A stretch of 64,000 nucleotides of DNA from Furfurilactobacillus milii. GTDB lineage: Bacteria > Bacillota > Bacilli > Lactobacillales > Lactobacillaceae. The stretch lies in the NCBI RefSeq assembly GCF_009864005.1, contig NZ_WEZQ01000012.1, positions 62,001 to 126,000 on the forward strand, read 5' to 3'. The translations under genes were made by a program, and so were the position numbers. Below are positions 45,733 through 53,503 of the stretch, in pieces. The notes below the pieces were generated by a model. The model was not told the origin of the DNA, made no database searches, and worked only from the letters and a program-made list of their open reading frames with translations. Numbering within the stretch: the stretch's first letter is position 1; every line of letters begins with the position of its first letter.

Positions 45733-46056
45733 TTAGCCATTGGCACCAAACAAGTTCAAAATCACGACGCCAACCAGAATGAAGCCAATCCCAATCACAT
45801 TGGCCAAATTGACTGGTTCCTTCCAAAACAAGACGGCCACTAACGTTGACAACACCACACCGATGCCAGCCCACAATGCGTAAGCAATATTGAGATCCAC
45901 CGTTTTCATGCACACCGCAAGAAAGTAAAAGCACGTCCCATAGGCAATTAAAGCCCCTAAACTGGGCCATACTAACGTAAAACCAGATGATGCCTTCAAT
46001 AAGTTTGTACCAATCAATTCACCAACAATGGCTAAAGCCAGATATACATACCCCAT
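45733..46056 (-). CDS. Small multidrug resistance (SMR/EmrE-like) efflux protein
   Basis: The 107-residue protein has four transmembrane helices and the essential membrane glutamate in LALAIVGELIGTNLLKAS near residue 11. WAGIGVVLSTLVAVLFWKEP is typical of the family. SMR proteins work as dimers exchanging drugs or quaternary ammonium compounds for protons. ATG at 46056 follows GGGGTGG; GTG upstream overlaps that site. Confidence 0.9.
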   Translation of the reverse strand: MGYVYLALAIVGELIGTNLLKASSGFTLVWPSLGALIAYGTCFYFLAVCMKTVDLNIAYALWAGIGVVLSTLVAVLFWKEPVNLANVIGIGFILVGVVILNLFGANG

Positions 46057-46120
46057 TGTGACCACCCCATAAAATTTCTCTCGGTCCTCATCATGTCGCT
46101 AAAAAAAGCCGATGTAAAGC

Positions 46121-46148
46121 AAAAAGCCACCCGCAACGAGGGTGGCCT
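46121..46148 (-). terminator. Terminator of the DUF1003 gene
   Basis: GGCCACCC pairs with GGGTGGC, followed by a TTTTT run on the minus strand. Confidence 0.82.
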
Positions 46149-46213
46149 TCTGATAAATTTTTGGTCCGATTTAAGCATTAATCAATTGTGGTTTTGTCTT
46201 CCCAATCATCACG

Positions 46214-47095
46214 CTATTTATTCACATGAAGTGAACCGTGATCTGATTGTTTGTGACTCTGCTCATTATGTGAAACCGATTGTGGCGAATCCGTTTGCCG
46301 ACGTGCCGGCTGAGACGATTTCTGTTGTTTCGGTTGCTTACCTTCTTGATCATTCATGTGATCATCGAAGTACGTTTGCAACCGCCGTAGTTCATTAACC
46401 TGCGATTCAATCGAACCCAACATCTCTGTTTGAATCTTTTGAATCTGCAACATGTTCGGCTGATCCTGTTGAATCATGTGGTCAACCTTGGAGTGCAATA
46501 CCCGAATTTCCTCTTCCGATTTTTGGTTAACGTGATAATCATTAGCCGATTCCATCCGGTCATACTCTGCTGACCGGTTTTGACTCATCATAATGAGTGG
46601 CGCCTGGATTGCGGCAACCATGCTCAAGAACAAATTCAAAAGAATAAACGGATAAGGATCGAAATGCACACCAAATAGGTGTAATGAATTAACAGTAATC
46701 CACAATAACATAATGAGAACAAAGGAAATAATAAAAGGCCAGCTACCCCCGAAGTGGGCAACAGCATCCGCAACCCGCTGACCAACTGTTAGTGAGTGTT
46801 CCAATTGCTGACGGACATCAACCACCTGATAGGTATCTTTTTGAAGTACCCGCGTAAGCTTTTGGTTCAGCTTATGATTCTGGCGATAGTCCTTCGCAAT
46901 CATCTGATCCATCTTTAATAAACGGTAGTGGACCAAATGCTCACTACAGATAAAATCTTGGTTTGTCGCCTTTGGAAAGTCGAGACGAATCAACGCCCTC
47001 AACGGACCATCCAAATCTCCTAGGAAAACACCGTCTACGAGATCATATTCTTTATGATCAACGAGACAGTAAACCGTGCCGTTAAATTCTTGCAT
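46214..47095 (-). CDS. DUF1003 membrane protein
   Basis: The 293-residue protein has two transmembrane helices (~120-175), an intervening FGVHFDPYPFILLNLFLSMVA segment typical of DUF1003, and APLIMMSQNRSAEYDR just after. The C-terminal ~60 residues are polar and Gln/Ser/His-rich. Function is unknown. GAGGTG lies upstream of the ATG. A possible 37-residue ORF precedes it within the same transcript. Confidence 0.9.
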   Translation of the reverse strand: MQEFNGTVYCLVDHKEYDLVDGVFLGDLDGPLRALIRLDFPKATNQDFICSEHLVHYRLLKMDQMIAKDYRQNHKLNQKLTRVLQKDTYQVVDVRQQLEHSLTVGQRVADAVAHFGGSWPFIISFVLIMLLWITVNSLHLFGVHFDPYPFILLNLFLSMVAAIQAPLIMMSQNRSAEYDRMESANDYHVNQKSEEEIRVLHSKVDHMIQQDQPNMLQIQKIQTEMLGSIESQVNELRRLQTYFDDHMNDQEGKQPKQQKSSQPARRQTDSPQSVSHNEQSHKQSDHGSLHVNK

Positions 47096-47119
47096 TAGAC
47101 TAAAACACCTCAGTAAATG

Positions 47120-47233
47120 CTAAATTTCACGTGCGGCAAAGTTCACAGCATGGGTTAAATATCCAGTTATGAATTGCGAACACGCGGGACCGTCATCACT
47201 CGTTGAACATATATGATAATCTGCGTCTGACAT
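47120..47233 (-). CDS. Possible 37-residue protein upstream of the DUF1003 gene
   Basis: An ORF of 37 codons begins ATG at 47233, with AGGTGG about 6-7 bp before it, and ends 24 bp before the DUF1003 start. The peptide begins MSDADYHICST and ends NFAAREI. It has no recognised family and could be a leader peptide or chance ORF; the spaced ribosome-binding site is the main support. Confidence 0.42.
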   Translation of the reverse strand: MSDADYHICSTSDDGPACSQFITGYLTHAVNFAAREI

Positions 47234-47282
47234 AAAACCCACCTGCCTTTCCTAGGTTGACCTGAGTTATTGCTACAAACCC

Positions 47283-47312
47283 ATTATAGGGGACACGCCC
47301 AAAAAAGTTCAA
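47283..47312 (-). promoter_or_regulatory. Promoter of the small ORF and DUF1003 gene
   Basis: TTGAAC (47307-47312) and TATAAT (47283-47288) are separated by 18 bp on the minus strand. Confidence 0.75.
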
Positions 47313-47381
47313 GCGAACCTACCCATTTCTGAGCGTTTTTTAATTAAGTGAGATAATTATGTTATAGTTCCCTAACTTTTA

Positions 47382-48671
47382 CTATTTGATGGTCATTGCA
47401 TAGCCTGGCTTTAAGGTGTCATGAACAGCTTGATAACCCGCTTGTTGGTAGTAAACAGTCGTCATTTTTCGCAAGTCATACGAACGATGATCTAATGGAT
47501 CTTGACTTGGTGTTGCGTATCCGTTGCTCATCGTCAAACCCATGATATTAGCCAGCTTACTCGTTTGCGCAGTCTCGTCATGTAATGAATAAAAACTGAC
47601 ATCGTTGCCTGCAATATTGGCAATAAACATATCATCCATGGCTTTGGCCACTGGACTGTAGCTGTTAAACATAATGATTGGATGACCGTTGTTAGCAATC
47701 CAATGATAATAAAACGTCGCGCCACCAGTGCTATTCTTGGTAGCAAATAAAGTTGCCGGATCCTGCCCTTCCATGGCCCAATATGCCATGAATGTTAGGC
47801 TGGCTTGATCAGCTTCCGATAACTGTTTCATCGTCGCGTTATCGGCAGGTTTCGCCTTTACGACATCTGCAATCGGCGTGGAGGGCATTGGCAGGTCATC
47901 ATCCGTAGTATCGTTGCTACTTGAACTGCCCGCAGTGTTACTAGTTGCTGAATTTGACGCGGTTGATGAAGAATTATCGGATGAGTCGTCATATCTTATC
48001 TCATCACTGCTTGACCCACTAGTCGCTGAATTTGTTTCAATCGGTTGGGTGATTGAATGACTCGTTTCAAACGGACTAGTTGCCCGTGGAATTGCCTTAG
48101 TGATGGCGCCTAGACCCAGCCAGAATGAAATGGTTAGCAATCCAATAAGTAACAAATGCCGCAGGCCAAACAACCGGCGCCGCATGATTGCTGGAATCGC
48201 ATAGATATCATGTGCCGATTCATTTGCCTCTTCAACTTGCACTTCGTCCACTCGTTTCAGCAGCAACAAGCGCAGTAATGATGCACCTAAAACATTTAAA
48301 AACAGCAAGACTAAGGCCACGTTTCGTGTCGACGTGTGGTCACTGAGAAACCAGTTCATTGCCGCCCGGCCGTTTGGAAACGTCGTATACAGGTTGAACT
48401 GCTCACATAAAGCCCACAATGCCATGAAACCGGCCAGCACAAATAGTCCAATCATGATCCGCCGAAGGTACATTATGTGTTGCCGGCGATAAATCGTCCG
48501 GACATAAAAGCGTTGTGCACCGGCAATTTGAGTCGGTGTCGCCATTTTATCCGCCGTTTGGTGCCAGCGAACTAAACGCCGTTTGACTAGCCAAATGGCG
48601 GTAACCACTGTGGCTAGGCCCAGCACAACAATCACTAAAATAATTAACCATATTACCTGCCACACTTCCAC
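47382..48671 (-). CDS. Membrane protein with Ser/Asp-rich linker, unknown function
   Basis: The 429-residue protein has an N-terminal helix and three further transmembrane helices (around 70, 115 and 175), then a low-complexity Ser/Asn/Asp linker (~205-255) and an extracellular-looking C-terminal domain (YYHWIANNGHPIIMFNSYSP). No known family is evident. The start codon is GTG at 48671 with GGAAG upstream. It appears monocistronic. Confidence 0.78.
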   Translation of the reverse strand: MEVWQVIWLIILVIVVLGLATVVTAIWLVKRRLVRWHQTADKMATPTQIAGAQRFYVRTIYRRQHIMYLRRIMIGLFVLAGFMALWALCEQFNLYTTFPNGRAAMNWFLSDHTSTRNVALVLLFLNVLGASLLRLLLLKRVDEVQVEEANESAHDIYAIPAIMRRRLFGLRHLLLIGLLTISFWLGLGAITKAIPRATSPFETSHSITQPIETNSATSGSSSDEIRYDDSSDNSSSTASNSATSNTAGSSSSNDTTDDDLPMPSTPIADVVKAKPADNATMKQLSEADQASLTFMAYWAMEGQDPATLFATKNSTGGATFYYHWIANNGHPIIMFNSYSPVAKAMDDMFIANIAGNDVSFYSLHDETAQTSKLANIMGLTMSNGYATPSQDPLDHRSYDLRKMTTVYYQQAGYQAVHDTLKPGYAMTIK

Positions 48672-48705
48672 ACGGACACTTCCTTTTCAAATTCATTTTT
48701 GGGCA

Positions 48706-48741
48706 AAGAAAAGCGTTCATCCCAATTTGAAATGAACGCTC
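48706..48741 (-). terminator. Terminator of the small membrane peptide gene
   Basis: AGCGTTCAT pairs with ATGAACGCT, followed by TTTTCTTT on the minus strand. Confidence 0.75.
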
Positions 48742-48760
48742 TAAAACTTATCATAATTGG

Positions 48761-48886
48761 TTATAGTTCGGTTGTTTCTTTAACAGTTGTGTCAGTGTCC
48801 GACATGCGGCGCGCAAGCTTTACATCACAAACGACTAATCCAACTGTTGTAACAGCTAATAATCCAATTGCTAACAAGGTTTCCAT
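48761..48886 (-). CDS. Small 41-residue membrane peptide
   Basis: The ORF METLLAIGLLAVTTVGLVV... encodes a single hydrophobic helix followed by a polar tail (ARRMSDTDTTVKETTEL). GAGGGTGAT lies 5 bp before the ATG and a terminator follows within 20-50 bp, so a real small gene is likely. It could be a membrane-active peptide or a subunit; no homologue is recognised. Confidence 0.65.
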   Translation of the reverse strand: METLLAIGLLAVTTVGLVVCDVKLARRMSDTDTTVKETTEL

Positions 48887-48979
48887 AAATAATCACCCTC
48901 GCTTTGTCAGTAATTTTGTATGAGTATATCATGCTTTACACCAAACACCTAATGTTTTGCATAAACATTTTGAATCCGT

Positions 48980-49306
48980 TTACATGACCGCTCTTAATAT
49001 TGCTAACGACACTACCCCGACGATTACGATCCACAGCAAGCTTTTAGTAATAGCAGCCGTAATCACAGTGGGAACCGACGCAAACAAATTTTCATAGTTC
49101 ACACTCGGTAAATGCCCCAGATGTTGCGTGAACAAATTTGTTACCCACAACGCAGTCATAATCGTGATGGGCACAAAACTCAGTAATTCGACCACTAACG
49201 GCGGCAAACTATGATTTTTTAACAGCACAAAGGGCAACGTTCGCGATAACAAAGTCACAATGCCACAGCCGACAATGGTTAAAAGTACATAACTAGTAGA
49301 AAGCAT
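48980..49306 (-). CDS. azlD: AzlD-family branched-chain amino acid exporter subunit
   Basis: The 108-residue protein has about four hydrophobic helices and belongs to the AzlD family, the small partner of AzlC. The start overlaps the end of azlC, which suggests coupled translation. Confidence 0.88.
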   Translation of the reverse strand: MLSTSYVLLTIVGCGIVTLLSRTLPFVLLKNHSLPPLVVELLSFVPITIMTALWVTNLFTQHLGHLPSVNYENLFASVPTVITAAITKSLLWIVIVGVVSLAILRAVM

Positions 49307-50000
49307 GTTTGATAACCACCCCCGTCGCACAGCCCAACAGCGTGCCCACAACAAGCAACAGATTTCCCGGAATAAAAATAAGCCCTAGGTAAATAATGAC
49401 TGCTTCAGCCAGAATCACGATCAGTTGCAGTGACTTCGCCAGTGAACGATCCGCGATAACTTGCAAATACAGTAACCCGATAAACATGGCGACTAATGCG
49501 AAATCCAGACCGAGTCGCTCTGGATGGGCAACCAATTGTCCCAGCAGCGCGCCAACACCCGACGCGATCATCCATGTAAAGTAAGCAATTAAATTGGCAG
49601 TATTAAACCACTCAAATGACATTTTGTGGTCCGTATAATTCACCTTATTCATGCTCAACGCGAAACTTTCATCGGTCAATAACGCGCCAATGAAAATATT
49701 CTTCAACATGCTATCTTTTTTGAAATAAGGTGCAACTACCGTACTCATTAAGATCATCCGCGCGTTTACCAAAAAGACAGCGACCATGATCGACACCACT
49801 GGGTTATGAGATACCAGCATGCTAACCATGATAAATTGGGCGGATCCAGCATATGTAATGGCGGACATCAACACTACCATGAGCACACTAAGGCCCACGG
49901 ACTGACTCACCACACCAAATGCTAAGCCAATGCCAATATAACCAAACACAGTTGGCAACGTATCCTTAATTGCTGTTTTTATATCGAGCTCATCTGTCAT
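49293..50000 (-). CDS. azlC: AzlC-family branched-chain amino acid exporter subunit
   Basis: The 235-residue integral membrane protein has the AzlC segments PTVFGYIGIGLAFGVV and TYAGSAQFIMVSML. Together with AzlD it is expected to export branched-chain amino acids. ATG at 50000 is used; an in-frame GTG 12 bp upstream is also near the AAAGGA site, so the start is uncertain by 4 codons. Confidence 0.9.
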   Translation of the reverse strand: MTDELDIKTAIKDTLPTVFGYIGIGLAFGVVSQSVGLSVLMVVLMSAITYAGSAQFIMVSMLVSHNPVVSIMVAVFLVNARMILMSTVVAPYFKKDSMLKNIFIGALLTDESFALSMNKVNYTDHKMSFEWFNTANLIAYFTWMIASGVGALLGQLVAHPERLGLDFALVAMFIGLLYLQVIADRSLAKSLQLIVILAEAVIIYLGLIFIPGNLLLVVGTLLGCATGVVIKHAFY

Positions 50001-50036
50001 GAAGCTAATCACATTCCTTTACGTTCATTTATAAGC

Positions 50037-50594
50037 TTAAAACTCCGGCCAATCTTGGTGAGCAGCCATCCATGCCGACCCCATAATGCCATATTCATAT
50101 TGGTCAAACCACTTGCCATCTTGATAAAGGCCCTCGCGGTTCACAACTTCACGTTTGAATCCGACACGTTCATAAGTGTGCACAGCCGCCGCGTTATTAC
50201 TGTTCACGCCCAAACGAACTTTATACAGCCCCATTTCAAAGAAGGCATAGGCCAGCATGCAATTGATCGCGTCAGTCCCGTAACCGTGGCCACGTTCGGC
50301 TGGGTCAACGATACCGATTCCTAGTTCACACACCTGATTTTTCAACTGAATCTCGTCTAACTCGACCCAACCAACTGGGCTGTCATCAGTCTGTTTGCGA
50401 ACAATCAGCATCATGCCGTCTGGCTCGTTGTTGGCCAACATTTTAACGAAGCTTTCGTGTGTTCTAACTGTGGCTAAATCCCACTCGCTATTCCGCGCAA
50501 ATGCACCGGCCCATTGATGCTCTTGCAGATAAGTTGCGTCCCCTTCACGTGCCTCCGTGAGGTTCACTAATCGTCCTTTTAACACATCTTTCAT
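50037..50594 (-). CDS. GNAT acetyltransferase (RimJ/RimL type), first of tandem pair
   Basis: The 185-residue acetyltransferase has ELGIGIVDPAERGHGYGTDAINC and VHTYERVGFKREVVNR. ATG at 50594 follows GGAGG. It overlaps the preceding GNAT gene by 4 bp; the two are similar paralogues. Confidence 0.9.
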   Translation of the reverse strand: MKDVLKGRLVNLTEAREGDATYLQEHQWAGAFARNSEWDLATVRTHESFVKMLANNEPDGMMLIVRKQTDDSPVGWVELDEIQLKNQVCELGIGIVDPAERGHGYGTDAINCMLAYAFFEMGLYKVRLGVNSNNAAAVHTYERVGFKREVVNREGLYQDGKWFDQYEYGIMGSAWMAAHQDWPEF

Positions 50595-51148
50595 TTTGTT
50601 GCCTCCGTTAATGCACGCCACTCCGTTTGCAAGATTCCGTAACTGTACCGGTCAATTCGCTGACCATCTTGATACAGTGCGCCAACATTAACCCCTTCAC
50701 GTTTAAAGCCAACCCGTTCATAAATGTGGATGGCCCCAGCGTTATTGCCATTGACTTCTAAATGAACTCGGTGCATGTTCAACTCGTCAAACGCAAACTT
50801 CAAAATAATCCGCAACGCATCCGTGCCATAACCGTGACCCTGCTGGCTTTCCACGATGGCGATGCCCACTTCTGCACCACGATTCTTCAGTTGAATATCC
50901 CCAAGTGAGATCCAGCCAACCGTCGCTTCCGTATCGTTGGCCCGCACCACGTACACGAACTCATCGGTGCCCCAGTGTTCACCCTTAAGATCTTCTTTAT
51001 AGTCCTCTGGCAACCATACTCGTGACATGTCCATGCTCAGTTGTCTGAACCAGCCATCAGTCCATTGTTCTTGCGCAAATAATTCTGTATCGCCCTGGCG
51101 TAGTTCAGTTAAATGAACCAACTCTCCACTCATAAAATTACTCATCAT
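50591..51148 (-). CDS. GNAT acetyltransferase (RimJ/RimL type), second of tandem pair
   Basis: The 185-residue protein shares AEVGIAIVESQQGHGYGTDALR and IHIYERVGFKREGVN with its neighbour, suggesting tandem duplication. ATG at 51148 follows GGAGG. It overlaps the ASCH gene by 4 bp (ATGA-type), so the three genes form a tightly coupled operon. Confidence 0.9.
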   Translation of the reverse strand: MMSNFMSGELVHLTELRQGDTELFAQEQWTDGWFRQLSMDMSRVWLPEDYKEDLKGEHWGTDEFVYVVRANDTEATVGWISLGDIQLKNRGAEVGIAIVESQQGHGYGTDALRIILKFAFDELNMHRVHLEVNGNNAGAIHIYERVGFKREGVNVGALYQDGQRIDRYSYGILQTEWRALTEATK

Positions 51149-51630
51149 TCGTTTGCCTCCAGATTGTCTGCCAAACTTACCTGTGTTGCCCTTAGTTCAA
51201 ACACTTCACAGCTCATTAATAACCGATTACTAAACTGATAGTTGTCCTGGGCACCTTCTTCACGAAAGAACGCCTCGTGAACCCGGCGCCAATATGCTAA
51301 TGTACGATCACCCTCGCCTTCGTGATAGGCATGTTCCGCGGATACCTGCTGATAAGGCATTATCTCCGAAACGACATTCTGAATAATCGCGACTGGCTGA
51401 TCGTCACCGTTTAAAATAATGTCATAGTCACCAACTTGCGTGACCGCTTCACCCTCAATAAAAGCGGATGTCGTCGCCGTCTTTTTACCTTTAACCACTA
51501 AGTCGGCTAATTCGTTTGCCATTGACGTTGTCATCCCAAACGACCATGCGTCCGGTTGTGGTAATTGCCGACCGATCGACTGGCAGTATGCTTGCCAGAA
51601 TTTTTTCACTGTTGTACTAGTTTGCTTCAT
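51145..51630 (-). CDS. ASCH-domain protein
   Basis: The 161-residue protein has SFGMTTSMANELADLVVKGKKTATTS, the ASCH start region (PUA-like beta fold). The family is thought to bind RNA or modified nucleosides; exact role unknown. First gene of the ASCH-GNAT-GNAT operon. Confidence 0.88.
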   Translation of the reverse strand: MKQTSTTVKKFWQAYCQSIGRQLPQPDAWSFGMTTSMANELADLVVKGKKTATTSAFIEGEAVTQVGDYDIILNGDDQPVAIIQNVVSEIMPYQQVSAEHAYHEGEGDRTLAYWRRVHEAFFREEGAQDNYQFSNRLLMSCEVFELRATQVSLADNLEANE

Positions 51631-51819
51631 GTGGAGTCCTCCATTGTTGGAATGTCGATATGGTGAATGCTTTTAGGGAATGCGAAGCCCTTACTCAACT
51701 TCTCCCAGGGCTTCGGCATCACTCTTCTAAAACGTGCACCTGTCGCTCAAGGTCCTGTGCATAACCCAAAGCCGTCATCCTACAAGCAAAGTGCGCTTGC
51801 ACGCTGCCACCCTTACGTT

Positions 51820-51851
51820 ATTGCTCGAACCTTCCCGAGCTTTGGCATCAC
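51820..51851 (-). repeat. 32-bp direct repeat, copy 1
   Basis: The repeat contains the inverted pair GCTCG/CGAGC and ends GGCATCAC on the plus strand. It matches 52048-52079 with one mismatch; the two flank a small peptide gene. Confidence 0.75.
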
Positions 51852-51855
51852 GCTA

Positions 51856-51887
51856 TAAAAAAAGCACCCGGCTGTTTGCCGGGTGCA
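51856..51887 (-). terminator. Terminator of the small peptide gene
   Basis: GCACCCGGC pairs with GCCGGGTGC, followed by TTTTTTT on the minus strand. It lies inside the repeat-flanked cassette. Confidence 0.85.
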
Positions 51888-51916
51888 TGACCACCATGAC
51901 GACATTCAGTCCTACG

Positions 51917-52015
51917 TTAACGTTTAAAAAAGTGCACACTGGTCCCCTTAAACGCAGATACATACGAAATTGTAAATGCATTGGCAAACCAGTTAGCAAA
52001 CGTTAATGCAGACAT
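51917..52015 (-). CDS. Small 32-residue hydrophobic peptide
   Basis: The peptide begins MSALTFANWFANAF and ends SVHFFKR, with a hydrophobic, aromatic-rich core and basic C-terminus. GGGAGG is 8 bp upstream of the ATG and a terminator follows. The gene lies between 32-bp direct repeats. A toxin, pheromone-like or bacteriocin-like peptide is possible, but function is unknown. Confidence 0.58.
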   Translation of the reverse strand: MSALTFANWFANAFTISYVSAFKGTSVHFFKR

Positions 52016-52047
52016 TGCAATGTCCTCCCTCACATAATTTACCGAAA

Positions 52048-52079
52048 ATTGCTCGAACCTTCCCGAGCTTCGGCATCAC
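52048..52079 (-). repeat. 32-bp direct repeat, copy 2
   Basis: It differs from 51820-51851 at one base. A weaker third copy at about 51691-51722 shares the GCTTCGGCATCACTCTT part. Confidence 0.75.
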
Positions 52080-52151
52080 TCTTAAATTATAAACAGTTTA
52101 GCATTCTCATTAGTTTCTAAGCAAGTTGTTTTTTACTTTTCTAAAAGCAGC

Positions 52152-52184
52152 AAAAAAAGCCATTTCATTGACGAAATGGCTTAA
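52152..52184 (-). terminator. Terminator of the CsoR-like gene
   Basis: AAGCCATTTC pairs with GAAATGGCTT, followed by TTTTTTT on the minus strand. Confidence 0.85.
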
Positions 52185-52207
52185 GACACAATATATTCAA
52201 CTTTGTT

Positions 52208-52501
52208 TTAACGCGTTTTCATCATCAGATCCAACGACTTCTGTAGCGAAGCAGCTTCCTCACTGTCAGCAGCAACGCCCATTTTTTCAACTGTTTGGCG
52301 GATGTTTTCAGCAACCACTAATTTCATCGCCTTATCCACACTGGAACGAACAGCAGCGAGCTGAACCAAAATATCCTGACATTCACGGCCTTCATCCATC
52401 ATGCGCAACACGCCATCCATTTGACCACGCGAACGCTTTAAACGATTGGTAATTTGCTTGCTGGCCACCGTCTTTTGGGCCACGTCTGGCACATTCATCA
52501 T
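52208..52501 (-). CDS. CsoR/FrmR-family regulator with altered metal ligands
   Basis: The 97-residue helical protein matches the CsoR family (NRLKRSRGQMDGVLRMMDEGRECQDILVQLAAVRSSVDKAM). The first cysteine, in REC, is present, but the H-x3-C pair that completes the copper site reads AENIRQT, so histidine and cysteine are missing. It may sense something other than Cu(I). ATG at 52501 follows GGAGG by 9 bp. Confidence 0.85.
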   Translation of the reverse strand: MMNVPDVAQKTVASKQITNRLKRSRGQMDGVLRMMDEGRECQDILVQLAAVRSSVDKAMKLVVAENIRQTVEKMGVAADSEEAASLQKSLDLMMKTR

Positions 52502-52589
52502 GAGCAAAAACCTCCAAATTAATTTCGTTCATTATACCCCACCCGGGATAATGTTTACTAATCAAAAGGTTCCCGTTCATTGAAACCGG

Positions 52590-52811
52590 CTACTTTGCAA
52601 TGTGAACAAAATCAGCTAATGCTAACCGTCCTGGCGCAACCGTATTAATTTTATCATCTACTTTGGCGTGTCCTAAAGCCACACCCATGACGATTTCTTG
52701 ATCACTTGGAATATTTAATGCCGACCGTAACACATCGGGATATGCAATCAACGCGTATGCTGGCATACTGTCAACACCACGATCCGTGGCACTGAGCATC
52801 AACGTTTGCGC
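52590..52811 (-). pseudogene. Nitroreductase remnant (C-terminal fragment)
   Basis: About 70 residues match the C-terminal part of NfsB/YdjA-type nitroreductases (LSATDRGVDSMPAYALIAYPD, IVMGVALGHA). The N-terminal ~130 residues, including the flavin-binding start, are missing. A terminator sits at the truncation and the NUDIX gene occupies the upstream position. Confidence 0.82.
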
Positions 52812-52854
52812 AAAAACGACGGTAACATGCCCGCTGGGGTAATTACCGTCGTTT
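52812..52854 (-). terminator. Terminator at the 3' end of the NUDIX gene
   Basis: AAACGACGGTAA pairs with TTACCGTCGTTT around a GC-rich loop, followed by TTT on the minus strand. The NUDIX stop codon is inside the hairpin. Confidence 0.8.
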
Positions 52855-53367
52855 CTGAAATGCTAACCAATTAAGCGCTTTTTGTAACTGTTTGCTTGTA
52901 TTCAGAATGCCTTGTTGATATAGCCTGTCCACCGCCCGTTCTGGAGAAAACAAAGCAATCTGAGCAACTTCGGCGATCTGTGGTTTCACAGCTGACAATT
53001 TGAACGCTCCGCGAAAGGCAAACCAGTCCTCCACCCAATCCAATCCTCGAAAACTATCGTGCCATTTTAAATCGACCAACGATGTCAGTCCCAATTCTTC
53101 AGCTATTTCTCGCTGAATTGCTTTCAACGCTGATTCTCCACGCAAGGCAGAACCGCCGGCAGAACAATCCCACGCTCCGGGATGATTCAGTTTGCTCAAA
53201 CTTCGTTGTTGCAGCAACACCGCCCCGTCTTGGTCAAAGATAAACGCATTAACGACAAGGTGGTAACGTCCAGCAGGAACGCGGTCACGACGCTGCTGTT
53301 TGCCAACGATATTTCCATGCTCGTCGTACTGATCCCACCATTCATCAACCGTATCCGTTGTTTTCAT
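52843..53367 (-). CDS. NUDIX hydrolase
   Basis: The 174-residue protein has the NUDIX box G-x5-E-x7-REUxEE (GGSALRGES...REIAEEL) and a DEHGNIVGKQQRRDRVPAGRYH start resembling isopentenyl-diphosphate isomerase-type and related NUDIX enzymes. It hydrolyses a nucleoside diphosphate-like substrate not identified here. ATG at 53367 follows AAGGAA. Confidence 0.9.
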   Translation of the reverse strand: MKTTDTVDEWWDQYDEHGNIVGKQQRRDRVPAGRYHLVVNAFIFDQDGAVLLQQRSLSKLNHPGAWDCSAGGSALRGESALKAIQREIAEELGLTSLVDLKWHDSFRGLDWVEDWFAFRGAFKLSAVKPQIAEVAQIALFSPERAVDRLYQQGILNTSKQLQKALNWLAFQKRR

Positions 53368-53503
53368 GCAAACATTCCTTTCCAAAACGATTTATAGCCT
53401 GTGATTTTTGCTAAAGTTCTGTAAAATGGGACATAGTCACAATTATTTTACGTCGACAATACCTACATAACCATCACGAATTATCTTTCTAGAGGGAAGT
53501 TTT

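Noticed and set aside
52843-53367. Isopentenyl-diphosphate isomerase
   Set aside because: The N-terminus is suggestive, but many unrelated NUDIX enzymes share it, so only the general family call is kept.
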